Source: CAVRZY01 sp963725415
GTDB taxonomy: Bacteria; Acidobacteriota; Terriglobia; Bryobacterales; Bryobacteraceae
Reading direction: 5' to 3'
Assembly (NCBI GenBank): GCA_963725415.1
Contig: CAVRZY010000226.1
Span: 1-9,590 of the forward strand
Length of the DNA stretch: 9,590 nt
The notes below the pieces were generated by a model. The model saw nothing but the letters and a program-made list of their open reading frames with translations. It was not told where the DNA came from and made no database searches. The position numbers and the translations under genes were made by a program. Shown here in pieces: positions 1 to 6,988 of the stretch. Numbering within the stretch: the first letter of the stretch is position 1; each line of letters opens with the position of its first letter.

Positions 1-2
1 TT

Positions 3-191
3 GGGGATCAACTCACCGCGACGTTCTTCCAAGAAATTACATTTTTAACAAGTGCTGTGGTGTCTTCAAGTCAAAAACCACTTCTCTCCATTGGTTCTTC
101 TACAGTGCTCCAACCACGGATCAAGTGGAACGGATCATTCTATAACAACAGAGTAGCATTTGTCGTGCCTCTTACGGAATCAATACTTTAG
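3..191 (+). CDS. 3' end of an unrecognised protein (partial)
   Basis: An open frame enters from the left edge and runs 63 codons to a TAG at 189-191. Its product begins near GDQLTATFFQEITFLTSAVV and ends VAFVVPLTESIL. There is no start codon inside the window at a convincing site, so if real it is the C-terminus of a longer protein. Codon use is AT-rich and unlike the GC-rich genes from position 423 on. The other two forward frames close early or look random. I do not recognise the family. The alternating hydrophobic and Ser/Thr-rich pattern would suit a beta-rich structural protein, possibly viral, but that is a guess. Confidence 0.3.
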   Translation, partial: GDQLTATFFQEITFLTSAVVSSSQKPLLSIGSSTVLQPRIKWNGSFYNNRVAFVVPLTESIL

Positions 192-294
192 AAATTCTAA
201 CTCTTGGAAATTATCACACGACAAAACATTGTTCGTATCCATGTCTGGAAACAATGTGTGTTCGTTTGATTTCAAGGATACATAAGAGATTAAT
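192..294. other. AT-rich intergenic stretch
   Basis: No convincing gene is seen on either strand between the two short frames of the left block. The reverse-strand frames here are short and broken by stops. No clear terminator hairpin is visible. Confidence 0.3.
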
Positions 295-474
295 ATGATT
301 AACGGACTACCAAGCCGCCAACTCCCAGAAGGAAATGTATTCGGTGTTGTCGGAACGGTTCACGTTACCGATGAAGGCAAAGATTACATTAAACGATTCA
401 ACGACACGTTGAACATCAACAGGCGGGCCGCTCGCAAGAGGCTGCCGACTACATCGGCAGAGCCGTCCAGTTGA
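295..474 (+). CDS. Start of an unrecognised small protein, probably cut by a junction near 417
   Basis: ATG at 295 is preceded by a weak purine-rich stretch (AAGAGA at about 283-288). The product starts MINGLPSRQLPEGNVFGVVG and continues to about NDTLNIN in codons that fit the AT-rich left block. From about 420 the frame reads RRAARKRLPTT, which is only an out-of-frame reading of the downstream TPR gene, and it stops at 472-474. The native part is therefore about 41 residues and the last 17 or so are not genuine. The family is not recognised. It lies 103 bases downstream of the previous frame, which would suit compact phage-like gene packing, but no diagnostic motif is visible. Confidence 0.3.
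   Translation: MINGLPSRQLPEGNVFGVVGTVHVTDEGKDYIKRFNDTLNINRRAARKRLPTTSAEPSS
411..423. other. Composition and homology breakpoint (junction A/B)
   Basis: To the left the DNA is AT-rich with AT-rich codon use. To the right it is strongly GC-rich and reads directly into the middle of a TPR unit (QAGRSQEAADYIGRAVQLNP). The frame of the TPR gene is open back only to 393, with no start codon or ribosome binding site, so the gene lacks its beginning. The intact paralogue at 3070 has about 30 residues before the equivalent point. The exact base of the join cannot be fixed within roughly 411-423. Confidence 0.7.
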
Positions 475-3086
475 ATCCCGCGGTGGCTCCCTTTCACAAC
501 AATCTGGGCACCGTGCTTCAGTCGCTGGGCCGGCTGGATGAAGCTATCCGGCGCTACGAAGAAGCGATTCGCCTGGCGCCCGACTACCCCGAGCCGCAGG
601 TCAATCTCGGCAACCTCCTTCAGACGCAGGGCCGCCACCGGGAGGCCGTGGAGCGCTATCGCCAAGCGCTCCAGCGCAGACCGGATTTCGCCGAAGCCCG
701 GAGTAATTTGGGTAACGCCTTGAGCGCCCTGGGAGAATTCGAGGAAGCCGCGGCGTGCTTCCGGGAGGCGCTGCGGCTGAAACCCGCCTACGCCGAGGCC
801 TGGCTGAACCTGGGCGCTGCGCTGGACGCACGAGGTGAACTCGAAGATGCCATCTCCTGCTGCCGCGAGGCCCTGCGCTTGAACGGAGAGCTTCCGGAGG
901 CGCATCGCAACCTGGCCGCACTGCTGCTGAAACAGCAGCGGTTCCAAGAAGCCGAAGCCTGCTGCCGGGAAGCGATCCGGCGCAGGCCGCAGTACCCGGA
1001 GGCCCACAACAACCTGGGGAACGCGCTCCAGGAGCAGGGCCGGCTGGAGGAGGCCAGCGTCTGCTACCAGGAGGCGTTGCACTTGAACCCCGATTTCGCG
1101 GAAGCCCACAACAATCTGGGCAACTTGCGGCAGATCGAAGAGCGGCTGGAGGAAGCGGCGGCCTGTTACCGGGAAGCCATACGCCTGCGGCCGGACTTCG
1201 CCAAAGCCTGGGGCGGGCTGGTGGATGTGCTGCTCAAGCAGCGCGCTTACCAGGAGGCGGCGCACGCCTGCCGCGAGATGCTGCGCTGGCAGCCGGAGGC
1301 GCCCCAGGTACACCTCAACCTGGGCAACGCGCTTCAGGAACAGGACCAGCTCGAGGAAGCCATGCGCTGCCACCGCGAGGCCCTGCGCTTGGACCCCGGC
1401 TACCCCGAGGCGCACAACAACCTCGCAAACGTGCTCAGCAGACTGGGGCGGCTGGAGGAGGCGGTGGCCAGCTATCAGGAGGCCCTGCGCCTGCGCCCGG
1501 ACTACGCCATGGCCCACAACAATCTGGGCAACGCGCTGGCCAGACTGCGGCGGCTGGATGAGGCTATCGCCAGCCATGGGGAGGCCCTGCGCCTGCGCCC
1601 GGACTACGCCATGGCCCACAACAGCCTGGGCAACGCGCTGCACGCCTTGGGGCGCCTCGGGGAAGCGGTGGCTTGCTTCCAGGAGGCCCTGCGACTCAAG
1701 CCCGACTACGCCGACGCCTTGAACAACCTCGGCAACGTGCTGTCCCGCTCCGGCCAGCAGGCGGAAGCCATCGCTTGTTACCGGCAAGCCCTCCAGATCC
1801 AGCCGGACTTCGTCATGGCTCATTCCAACCTGGTTTTCGTGATGCACTACGACCCGGCACACGACCCGGAGGCCGTCTTTGAAGAACATCGGCGATGGGC
1901 AGCCCGGCATGCCGCACCGCTGGCCAGATGGATTCGGCCCCACGCCAACAAAGCCGACCTCGAACGCCCCTTGCGTATCGGATACGTTTCCCCGGACTTC
2001 CATCTGCATTCGGTGGCCTTCTTCGTCGAACCGATCCTGGCGGCCCATGACCGCAGGTTGTTCCCGGCCTTCTGTTACTCCGCTGTTCCACACCCGGACG
2101 CCGTCACCGAGCGGCTCCAAGGGTTCGCCGACGGCTGGCGCAACATTTGCGGGCTGACGGAAGCGCAGGTGGCCGAGTTGGTGCGGCAGGATAACATCGA
2201 CATCCTGGTGGATCTGGCCGGCCACACGGGGGGCAACCTGCTGCTGGCCTTTGCCCGCAAGCCCGCGCCCATCCAGGTGACATACCTGGGCTACCCCGAC
2301 ACCACAGCCCTGGCCACCATGGACTACCGCATTACCGACCGCTGGGCCGATCCCGAAGGTCGCACCGAACATCTCCACACCGAGGAATTGGTGCGGCTGC
2401 CGCAGGGATTCTTGTGCTATCAGCCGCCACAGGACGCTCCTCAGGTCTCCGCGCTGCGGGCTGGCCGGGAAGGCGGGATCACCTTCAGCTCTTTCAACGA
2501 CCTGGCCAAAGTGAACCCGCAGGTGATCGCCACCTGGTCCGCGATCCTCCACCGGACGGCCGGCGCGCGGCTGATGATCAAAGCCAGACAGTTGGCCGAC
2601 CCGGGGATGCGCCGGCGAATCCAGGAGATGTTTTTCGAGAACGGGCTGGGGCCGGAGCGCGTTCGCGTGGTGGGACCGATCCCCTCATTGCGCCGACACC
2701 TGGATCTGTATCAGGAGATCGACGTGGCTCTAGACACCTTCCCCTACCACGGCACGGCCACCACGTGCGAGGCCCTGTGGATGGGCGTGCCCGTGGTGGT
2801 GCTGGCGGGAAGGACCCACGTGTGCCGGGTAGGGGTCAGCCTGCTGGAGAACGTCGGGTTGAGCGAATTCGTGGCGGACTCCCCGGAACGGTACGTCGAG
2901 ATCGCGGCCAACGCGGCCAGCGATCTGGCTGGGCTGGAAGGGCTGCGGGCCGAGATGCGCGCCCGGATGGCGCGGGCGCCGCTGACCGACGCATCGACCT
3001 TCACGCGTTCGCTCGAGGACGCCTACCGCCAGATGTGGCGGCGCTGGTGCCAAGGTGCACGGGGGGACCATGCAGGACCGTTGTGA
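423..3086 (+). CDS. TPR-repeat O-linked N-acetylglucosaminyltransferase-like protein (SPINDLY/GT41 type), 5'-truncated
   Basis: This is a putative cytoplasmic O-glycosyltransferase that would move a sugar from a nucleotide donor to Ser/Thr of a protein. From 423 to about 1845 it holds one partial and about 13 full 34-residue TPR units of the form AHNNLGNALxxxGRLEEA, followed by a capping helix. The GT41-type catalytic region spans about 1965-2960. Visible motifs are SPDFHLHSVAFFVEPIL, with the His expected near the active site; DLAGHTGG (GHT at 2220-2228); the run PAPIQVTYLGYPDTT; and DTFPYHGTATTCEALWMGVP (from 2733). The N-terminus is lost at the junction near 417. A start can be read at TTG 471, but homology in frame begins upstream of it, so that is not the true start. 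The 3' end overlaps the next gene by 17 bases. Its paralogue follows directly, and a flagellin gene lies in the same block, making flagellin a candidate acceptor. Family assignment is firm; the donor sugar and target are inferred. Confidence 0.9.
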   Translation, partial: AGRSQEAADYIGRAVQLNPAVAPFHNNLGTVLQSLGRLDEAIRRYEEAIRLAPDYPEPQVNLGNLLQTQGRHREAVERYRQALQRRPDFAEARSNLGNALSALGEFEEAAACFREALRLKPAYAEAWLNLGAALDARGELEDAISCCREALRLNGELPEAHRNLAALLLKQQRFQEAEACCREAIRRRPQYPEAHNNLGNALQEQGRLEEASVCYQEALHLNPDFAEAHNNLGNLRQIEERLEEAAACYREAIRLRPDFAKAWGGLVDVLLKQRAYQEAAHACREMLRWQPEAPQVHLNLGNALQEQDQLEEAMRCHREALRLDPGYPEAHNNLANVLSRLGRLEEAVASYQEALRLRPDYAMAHNNLGNALARLRRLDEAIASHGEALRLRPDYAMAHNSLGNALHALGRLGEAVACFQEALRLKPDYADALNNLGNVLSRSGQQAEAIACYRQALQIQPDFVMAHSNLVFVMHYDPAHDPEAVFEEHRRWAARHAAPLARWIRPHANKADLERPLRIGYVSPDFHLHSVAFFVEPILAAHDRRLFPAFCYSAVPHPDAVTERLQGFADGWRNICGLTEAQVAELVRQDNIDILVDLAGHTGGNLLLAFARKPAPIQVTYLGYPDTTALATMDYRITDRWADPEGRTEHLHTEELVRLPQGFLCYQPPQDAPQVSALRAGREGGITFSSFNDLAKVNPQVIATWSAILHRTAGARLMIKARQLADPGMRRRIQEMFFENGLGPERVRVVGPIPSLRRHLDLYQEIDVALDTFPYHGTATTCEALWMGVPVVVLAGRTHVCRVGVSLLENVGLSEFVADSPERYVEIAANAASDLAGLEGLRAEMRARMARAPLTDASTFTRSLEDAYRQMWRRWCQGARGDHAGPL
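1479..1640 (+). repeat. Recently duplicated TPR-coding unit
   Basis: Bases 1479-1520 and 1581-1622 are identical over 42 nt at an offset of 102 nt, exactly one 34-residue TPR. Extending both to 60 nt gives only two mismatches. Other TPR units of the gene are much more diverged, so this pair looks like a recent in-frame unit duplication or a gene-conversion tract. Confidence 0.85.
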
Positions 3087-5286
3087 AGCCCTCGCCGGAG
3101 CGGTCCGTCACCAACAGGCCGGGCGCTTCCGACAGGCCGAAGCGATCTACCGAAGGATCCTGGCGGAGGATCCTGGCGATCCCGATGCTCTGCACCTGCT
3201 GGGCTTTCTGGCGCATCAACTCGGCCGTCATGAGGCTGCCGTAGACTACATCGCGCGGGCCATTGCGCGGAATCCGTCTGCGGCCTGCTATCACGTCAAT
3301 CTCGGCAATGCGCTCCAGGCTCTGGCGCGTTTCGAGGAAGCCGCCGCATGTTACCGGGAAGCCTTGCGCCGGCAGCCCGATTCAGCCGAGGCCGCCAATA
3401 ATCTGGGCAACGCGCTGGCTGGTTTGGGGCGCTCCCAGGAGGCGATGGCGAGCTTCCTGGAGGCGATTCGCCTGCGGCCGGACTGGTCGCTGGCGTACTC
3501 CAATCTTGGCAACGTGCTCAAGGCGCAGGGCCGCTTGGAGGAGGCCCAGGCCTGCTACCAGGAGGCCCTGCGGTTGGAGCCCGCTTCCGCCGAGGCGCAC
3601 AACAATCTGGGCGTGACGCTGCAACAACTGGGACGACTGGAGGAGGCGCTGGCCTGCTATCGCGAGGCCCTGCGCTTGAAGCCAGACTATGCCGACGCGC
3701 ACTACAACCTGGGCAACGGTTTCAAGGACCAGGGCCAGTTGGAGGAGGCGGCGGCCTCCTACCAGCGGGCTATCGCCATCCGCAGGGACTACGCCGAAGC
3801 CCACAACAACCTGGGATTTGTGCTCAAGGAACAGGGGCGGCTAGAGGAGTCCATCGCCAGCTACCGGCAGGCCCTGAGGTTCCGGCCGCGCTACGCTGAG
3901 GCCTTTAACAATCTGGGCAATGCGCTGTACGAGCAAGGCCAACTGGAGGAGGCGGTGCGGTGTTACCGGGAAGCCCTGGCGCTGAAGCCGGACTTTGCGA
4001 TGGCCCACTCGAACCTGCTTTTCGTCCTGCACTACGAGCTGAGCGGGGGACCGGAGCCGCTTTTCGCCGAGCATCTGCGCTGGGCCGCCCAGCAGGCTCC
4101 CGCGACCACGGTCATGCTGCCGCACCCGGGCGAGAGGGCGCCCGAGCGCCGACTGCGCATCGGCTACGCCTCGCCTGACTTTCGTGCCCATTCGGTGGCT
4201 TACTTCATCGAACCCATTCTGGAGGCGCACGATCGCCTAGGCTTCGAGGTCTTCTGCTATTCCGATGTGAGCCGGCCGGACGCCGTCACCGCGCGCCTTC
4301 AATCCCTAGCGGACGGCTGGCGCAGTACCTTCGGGATGAGCGAGGCTCAGGTCGAGAACCAGGTTCGCCAGGATCGCATTGACATTCTGGTTGATCTGGC
4401 CGGACACACCGGCGGCAACCGGCTGCTGGTGTTTGCCCGCAAGCCCGCCCCAGTCCAGGTGACGTATCTTGGCTATCCCGACACCACCGGTCTTCGAGCC
4501 ATCGACTACCGGATCACTGACGAGTGGGCCGACCCGCCAGGCCAGACCGAGCATCTGCACACCGAGGAACTGGTGCGCCTGCCGCGCGGCTTCCTGTGCT
4601 ACCGGCCGCCTCGCGACGCGCCAGAGATCGCGCCGCTTCCTGCGCTCGGGACCGGGGCGGTCACCTTCGGCTCGTTCAACAATCTGGCCAAGATGACACC
4701 GGAGGTAATCGCGTTGTGGTCCGCCCTTTTGCGGGAGGTGCCGGGCGCGCGGCTGATTCTGAAATCGAAAGCGCTGGGTGATGCGGGGGCCCAAGAGCGC
4801 ATCCGGGAGACGTTCCGGCAAAACGGCGTGGCCGCTCAGCGGATCGTGCTGTGGGGCGTGATTCCCGGCCACCGCGGGCACCTGGAGGCCTACCAGCAAA
4901 TCGACATCGCGCTGGACAGCTACCCGTACCACGGCACCACCACCACCTGCGAGGCGCTGTGGATGGGCGTGCCGGTGATCGTGCTAGCGGGCGGCGCCCA
5001 CGTCTCCCGCGTCGGGGTGAGCCTGCTGAGTGCGGTCGGGCTGGCGGAATTCATCGCCGATTCCCCGGAGCGGTACCTGGAGCTGGCAGCCGGTGCGGCC
5101 AGGGACCTGAGCCGGCTGGAGCGTCTGCGGGCCCAGTTGCGGGATAGGATGACGGGCTCGCCGCTGACCGCCGTGACGGGTTTCACCAGGACGCTCGAGG
5201 ACGCCTACCGCCGGATGTGGCGCCGCTGGTGCGGCCCCGTCAACACACTTGGAGGCACAGTCCATGCAGCAACTCCATCCTCCTGA
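3070..5286 (+). CDS. TPR-repeat O-linked N-acetylglucosaminyltransferase-like protein (SPINDLY/GT41 type), complete
   Basis: This intact paralogue of the preceding gene has 738 residues from ATG 3070. I chose that start because a G-rich Shine-Dalgarno-like run (3061-3066) precedes it. A GTG at 3055 is an in-frame alternative adding five residues. Residues about 5-325 form nine TPR units ending in a cap (DFAMAHSNLLFVLHYEL). The catalytic GT41 region starts near residue 360 with RLRIGYASPDFRAHSVAYF. DLAGHTGG has GHT at 445-447, and YPYHGTTTTCEALWMGVPV is at about 618-636. Family knowledge says the TPR superhelix selects the protein substrate and the C-terminal lobes bind the UDP-sugar. It overlaps the upstream gene by 17 bases and the downstream methyltransferase by 23, implying translational coupling. 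It has four or five fewer TPRs than its neighbour, so the two may have different acceptors. The extreme C-terminus (after MWRRWC) is unique and encodes the start region of the next gene. Confidence 0.93.
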   Translation: MQDRCEALAGAVRHQQAGRFRQAEAIYRRILAEDPGDPDALHLLGFLAHQLGRHEAAVDYIARAIARNPSAACYHVNLGNALQALARFEEAAACYREALRRQPDSAEAANNLGNALAGLGRSQEAMASFLEAIRLRPDWSLAYSNLGNVLKAQGRLEEAQACYQEALRLEPASAEAHNNLGVTLQQLGRLEEALACYREALRLKPDYADAHYNLGNGFKDQGQLEEAAASYQRAIAIRRDYAEAHNNLGFVLKEQGRLEESIASYRQALRFRPRYAEAFNNLGNALYEQGQLEEAVRCYREALALKPDFAMAHSNLLFVLHYELSGGPEPLFAEHLRWAAQQAPATTVMLPHPGERAPERRLRIGYASPDFRAHSVAYFIEPILEAHDRLGFEVFCYSDVSRPDAVTARLQSLADGWRSTFGMSEAQVENQVRQDRIDILVDLAGHTGGNRLLVFARKPAPVQVTYLGYPDTTGLRAIDYRITDEWADPPGQTEHLHTEELVRLPRGFLCYRPPRDAPEIAPLPALGTGAVTFGSFNNLAKMTPEVIALWSALLREVPGARLILKSKALGDAGAQERIRETFRQNGVAAQRIVLWGVIPGHRGHLEAYQQIDIALDSYPYHGTTTTCEALWMGVPVIVLAGGAHVSRVGVSLLSAVGLAEFIADSPERYLELAAGAARDLSRLERLRAQLRDRMTGSPLTAVTGFTRTLEDAYRRMWRRWCGPVNTLGGTVHAATPSS

Positions 5287-6088
5287 AGCCGCAAATCCTG
5301 AGGCGCTGTGGCGGGCGGTGGCGGCCTTCCCGTACTGGTATCACCGCATCGAGCTGCCCGGCGGGGTCGTGACGCCGGGTTGGGCGCCGCTCAGCAAAGA
5401 GGCCTATCGCGTCCCGCTTGACCTGACAGGCTTGCGGGTTCTCGACGTGGGGGCCTGGGACGGCTATTGGACTTTCGAGGCGCTCAAGCGCGGCGCGCGC
5501 CAGGTGCTGGCGATCGACGACTTCTCCGATTATCTGGGAATGCTTCAGCCGTCCGACCGCCGGGCCTGGGCCACCTTCGATTTCTGCCGCGAGGCTTTGG
5601 GCTATGACGAACAGCGCTGCCAGCGACGCGAGATGTGCGTCTACGATGTCAGTGAAAAGGGCTTGGGCCGCTTCGACATCGTGTTCTGCTTCGGCGTCCT
5701 CTACCACCTGCGCCATCCCTTGCTGGCGCTGGAACGGCTGGCGGCGCTCTGCGACCGGGAGATCTACGTCGAAAGCGCCATCCTGGACGACTACAGCCCG
5801 TACCGCGGCGGCCTGGCCCGCGGCTATTCGGGCGGGCAGATGGTGGTGGAGTTCTATCCCGACGACCAATACGGCGGCAATCGGACCAATTGGTGGGTAC
5901 CCACGCTGCACGCGCTGGCTCACATGGTGCGGGCGGCGGGATTTCCCACCGTGGAGGGCTGGAAACTCACCGAGCTGCCTACTCACCTGTCTCACTGCCG
6001 GGGTTTCGCCAAAGGCAGCAGAACGCCGCCAGCGCCGGCCGCTGCGGGGGGCGACCAAGAAATCCCGAGGGGTCCCGCACAGGAGTGA
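5264..6088 (+). CDS. Class I SAM-dependent methyltransferase, DUF1698/CmoB-like fold
   Basis: The product has 274 residues from ATG 5264, which has GGAGG at 5251-5255. A TTG at 5249 gives a longer frame but destroys that spacing. SAM motif I is VLDVGAWDGYW (residues 59-69), the acidic end of the next strand is AIDD (83-86), and FDIVFCFGVLYHLRHPLLAL (137-156) is the strand IV region. The segments FPYWYHRIELPGGVVTPGW (22-40) and NRTNWWVPT (206-214) are typical of DUF1698-type proteins related to the tRNA wobble-uridine enzyme CmoB. CmoB itself uses carboxy-SAM, and I see no basis for calling this one CmoB. Standing inside a glycosyltransferase operon next to flagellin, it more likely methylates a sugar or a glycoprotein (inference). 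The last 25 residues are Pro/Ala/Gly-rich and look dispensable. It overlaps OGT2 by 23 bases and ends 3 bases before the next ATG. Confidence 0.85.
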   Translation: MQQLHPPEAANPEALWRAVAAFPYWYHRIELPGGVVTPGWAPLSKEAYRVPLDLTGLRVLDVGAWDGYWTFEALKRGARQVLAIDDFSDYLGMLQPSDRRAWATFDFCREALGYDEQRCQRREMCVYDVSEKGLGRFDIVFCFGVLYHLRHPLLALERLAALCDREIYVESAILDDYSPYRGGLARGYSGGQMVVEFYPDDQYGGNRTNWWVPTLHALAHMVRAAGFPTVEGWKLTELPTHLSHCRGFAKGSRTPPAPAAAGGDQEIPRGPAQE

Positions 6089-6091
6089 GCC

Positions 6092-6781
6092 ATGCCCAAC
6101 GTAGTCGATCCCCGCGTGTTTCAGTTGCCTGTTTATTTGGAGGCCCGAGCCAACCGGCTCCGCAACCTCTTCTATTACGTCGATCCGCACTCGCTCCGCG
6201 GAAAAAGAGTCCTGGAGGCCGGCTGCGGCACTGGGGAATTGGGGGAGGAGTTCGTCAAGCTGGGGTGCCGCGTCGTCAGCATTGACGCCACCGCCGAATA
6301 CATCCAAGAGCTGAAGACAAAGTATCCGGCCCGGGAGGCTTGCGTGGTGGATCTGGACGCCTTCGACCCCACGCCCTTGGGCGCCTTCGACATCATTCTC
6401 TGCTTCGGCCTGCTGTATCATCTTTGGAAGCCCACCCGCTTTCTGTCGGTTTGCGCCTCCATCGCCGAGGAGATCTATCTGGACACGATGATGTGCGATT
6501 CCGAAGAGATCACCTACTACCTGATGCGCGAGCAAGGGGCTGATCAGGCCTTCTCAAGCGTGGGTTGCCGCCCTACCGACGCTTGGGTCCGGCTGGTGAT
6601 GAATCATCTTGGATTCGAGGTCCGGGACATTTCCTCGGCGTTGGGGAACTGGGAGGCCAACTCCCCGGCGGTGTTCGATTGGGTTCCGCAGAACGACCAA
6701 TCTCTGAAGCGTGGTGCGGCCTATCTGCGCCGCATGTACATCTGCTCCCGCACAGCGCGCCCGCAACCGGCAACTTCCTGA
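6092..6781 (+). CDS. Class I SAM-dependent methyltransferase
   Basis: The 229-residue protein starts at ATG 6092 with AGGAG at 6081-6085, inside the end of the previous gene. It has a Rossmann-type methyltransferase core. Motif I is VLEAGCGTGELG (40-51), the acidic residue of the next strand is D65 in VVSIDAT, there is an aspartate after the following strand (VVDLD, 85-89), and FDIILCFGLLYHLWKP is at 99-114. The FDIIxCFGxLYHL signature resembles that of methyltransferase 1, so the two may be distant relatives. The N-terminal FPYWYH-type and NWW segments of DUF1698 are absent, and substrates probably differ. The intergenic distance of 3 bases places it as the last gene of the OGT operon. A role in methylating a flagellin-linked glycan is an inference from location. 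Small-molecule O-methylation is an alternative. Confidence 0.85.
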   Translation: MPNVVDPRVFQLPVYLEARANRLRNLFYYVDPHSLRGKRVLEAGCGTGELGEEFVKLGCRVVSIDATAEYIQELKTKYPAREACVVDLDAFDPTPLGAFDIILCFGLLYHLWKPTRFLSVCASIAEEIYLDTMMCDSEEITYYLMREQGADQAFSSVGCRPTDAWVRLVMNHLGFEVRDISSALGNWEANSPAVFDWVPQNDQSLKRGAAYLRRMYICSRTARPQPATS

Positions 6782-6798
6782 GTACCTGAAAAACCGGC

Positions 6799-6889
6799 AA
6801 ACCGGGGATAGACGGAACCGTCCACACGATGCGTGCGTGCAGGGTGTGCCGGCAGCATCGATGGGGACGGTTCCGTCTGTCCCTGGTTT
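6799..6889. repeat. REPIN-like inverted repeat (two REP-type arms)
   Basis: Left arm 6799-6823 and right arm 6865-6889 are 25-base inverted copies with two mismatches. They share the core AGACGGAACCGTCC, and the right arm reads as its complement. Each core is itself a mini-hairpin (GACGG-AA-CCGTC). Between them lies a further 6-base stem, CGATGC (6827-6832) with GCATCG (6855-6860), so the whole region could fold into a long hairpin. It starts 18 bases after the methyltransferase stop codon and could also act as a transcript 3' stabiliser or terminator. GGGAC/GTCCC-type palindromes of this style are, from memory, dispersed in soil bacterial genomes and associated with IS200-like RAYT transposases. 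No transposase is present here. Confidence 0.75.
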
Positions 6890-6893
6890 CGGT

Positions 6894-6920
6894 TCAAGCG
6901 CCGGACGTTCGGGCCGATAT
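6894..6920 (+). promoter_or_regulatory. Candidate sigma-28 (FliA) promoter of flagellin
   Basis: A -35-like TCAA (6894-6897) and a -10-like GCCGATAT (6913-6920) are separated by exactly 15 bases. They match the sigma-28 consensus TAAA-N15-GCCGATAA at 3 of 4 and 7 of 8 positions. It lies 97 bases upstream of the flagellin ATG, just 4 bases beyond the right REPIN arm. Transcription would begin near 6927 and give a leader of about 90 bases. Flagellin is the classic sigma-28 target, which supports the call. Confidence 0.6.
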
Positions 6921-6971
6921 GACTGATGACGGTTGATACCTCGGGCATCCGAAGAAAAAGGAGAACCCGGG

Positions 6972-6988
6972 CCCGGCAGGAAGCCGGG
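6972..6988 (+). promoter_or_regulatory. Flagellin leader hairpin with GGA loop, possible CsrA site
   Basis: CCCGGC (6972-6977) and GCCGGG (6983-6988) form a perfect 6-bp stem with loop AGGAA (6978-6982). GGA in a hairpin loop is the preferred CsrA binding element. Two more GGA triplets flank it at 6960-6962 and in the Shine-Dalgarno at 7005-7007. CsrA control of flagellin mRNA by blocking the ribosome binding site is established for hag in Bacillus. Its operation here is inference. Confidence 0.4.

Noticed and set aside
423..1845. Regular repeats that could suggest a CRISPR array or satellite
   Set aside because: The period is 102 bases without conserved repeat/spacer alternation, and the translation is a clean series of 34-residue TPR units.
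384..2552. 722-codon open frame on the - strand opposite OGT1
   Set aside because: It is the antisense of the TPR repeats. Its periodic composition (for example QVVVGLRV-like repeats every 34 residues) mirrors the TPR codons, and GC-rich codon use keeps the frame open. No start signal or known family.
5249..5263. TTG 5249 as start of methyltransferase 1
   Set aside because: The TTG overlaps the GGAGG motif that is correctly spaced for ATG 5264, and the added MEAQS residues are not needed for the fold.
5240..6535. 431-codon open frame on the - strand opposite the methyltransferases
   Set aside because: Both methyltransferases on the + strand have clear SAM motifs and ribosome binding sites. 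The antisense product is low-complexity, without recognisable motifs, and crosses two genes.
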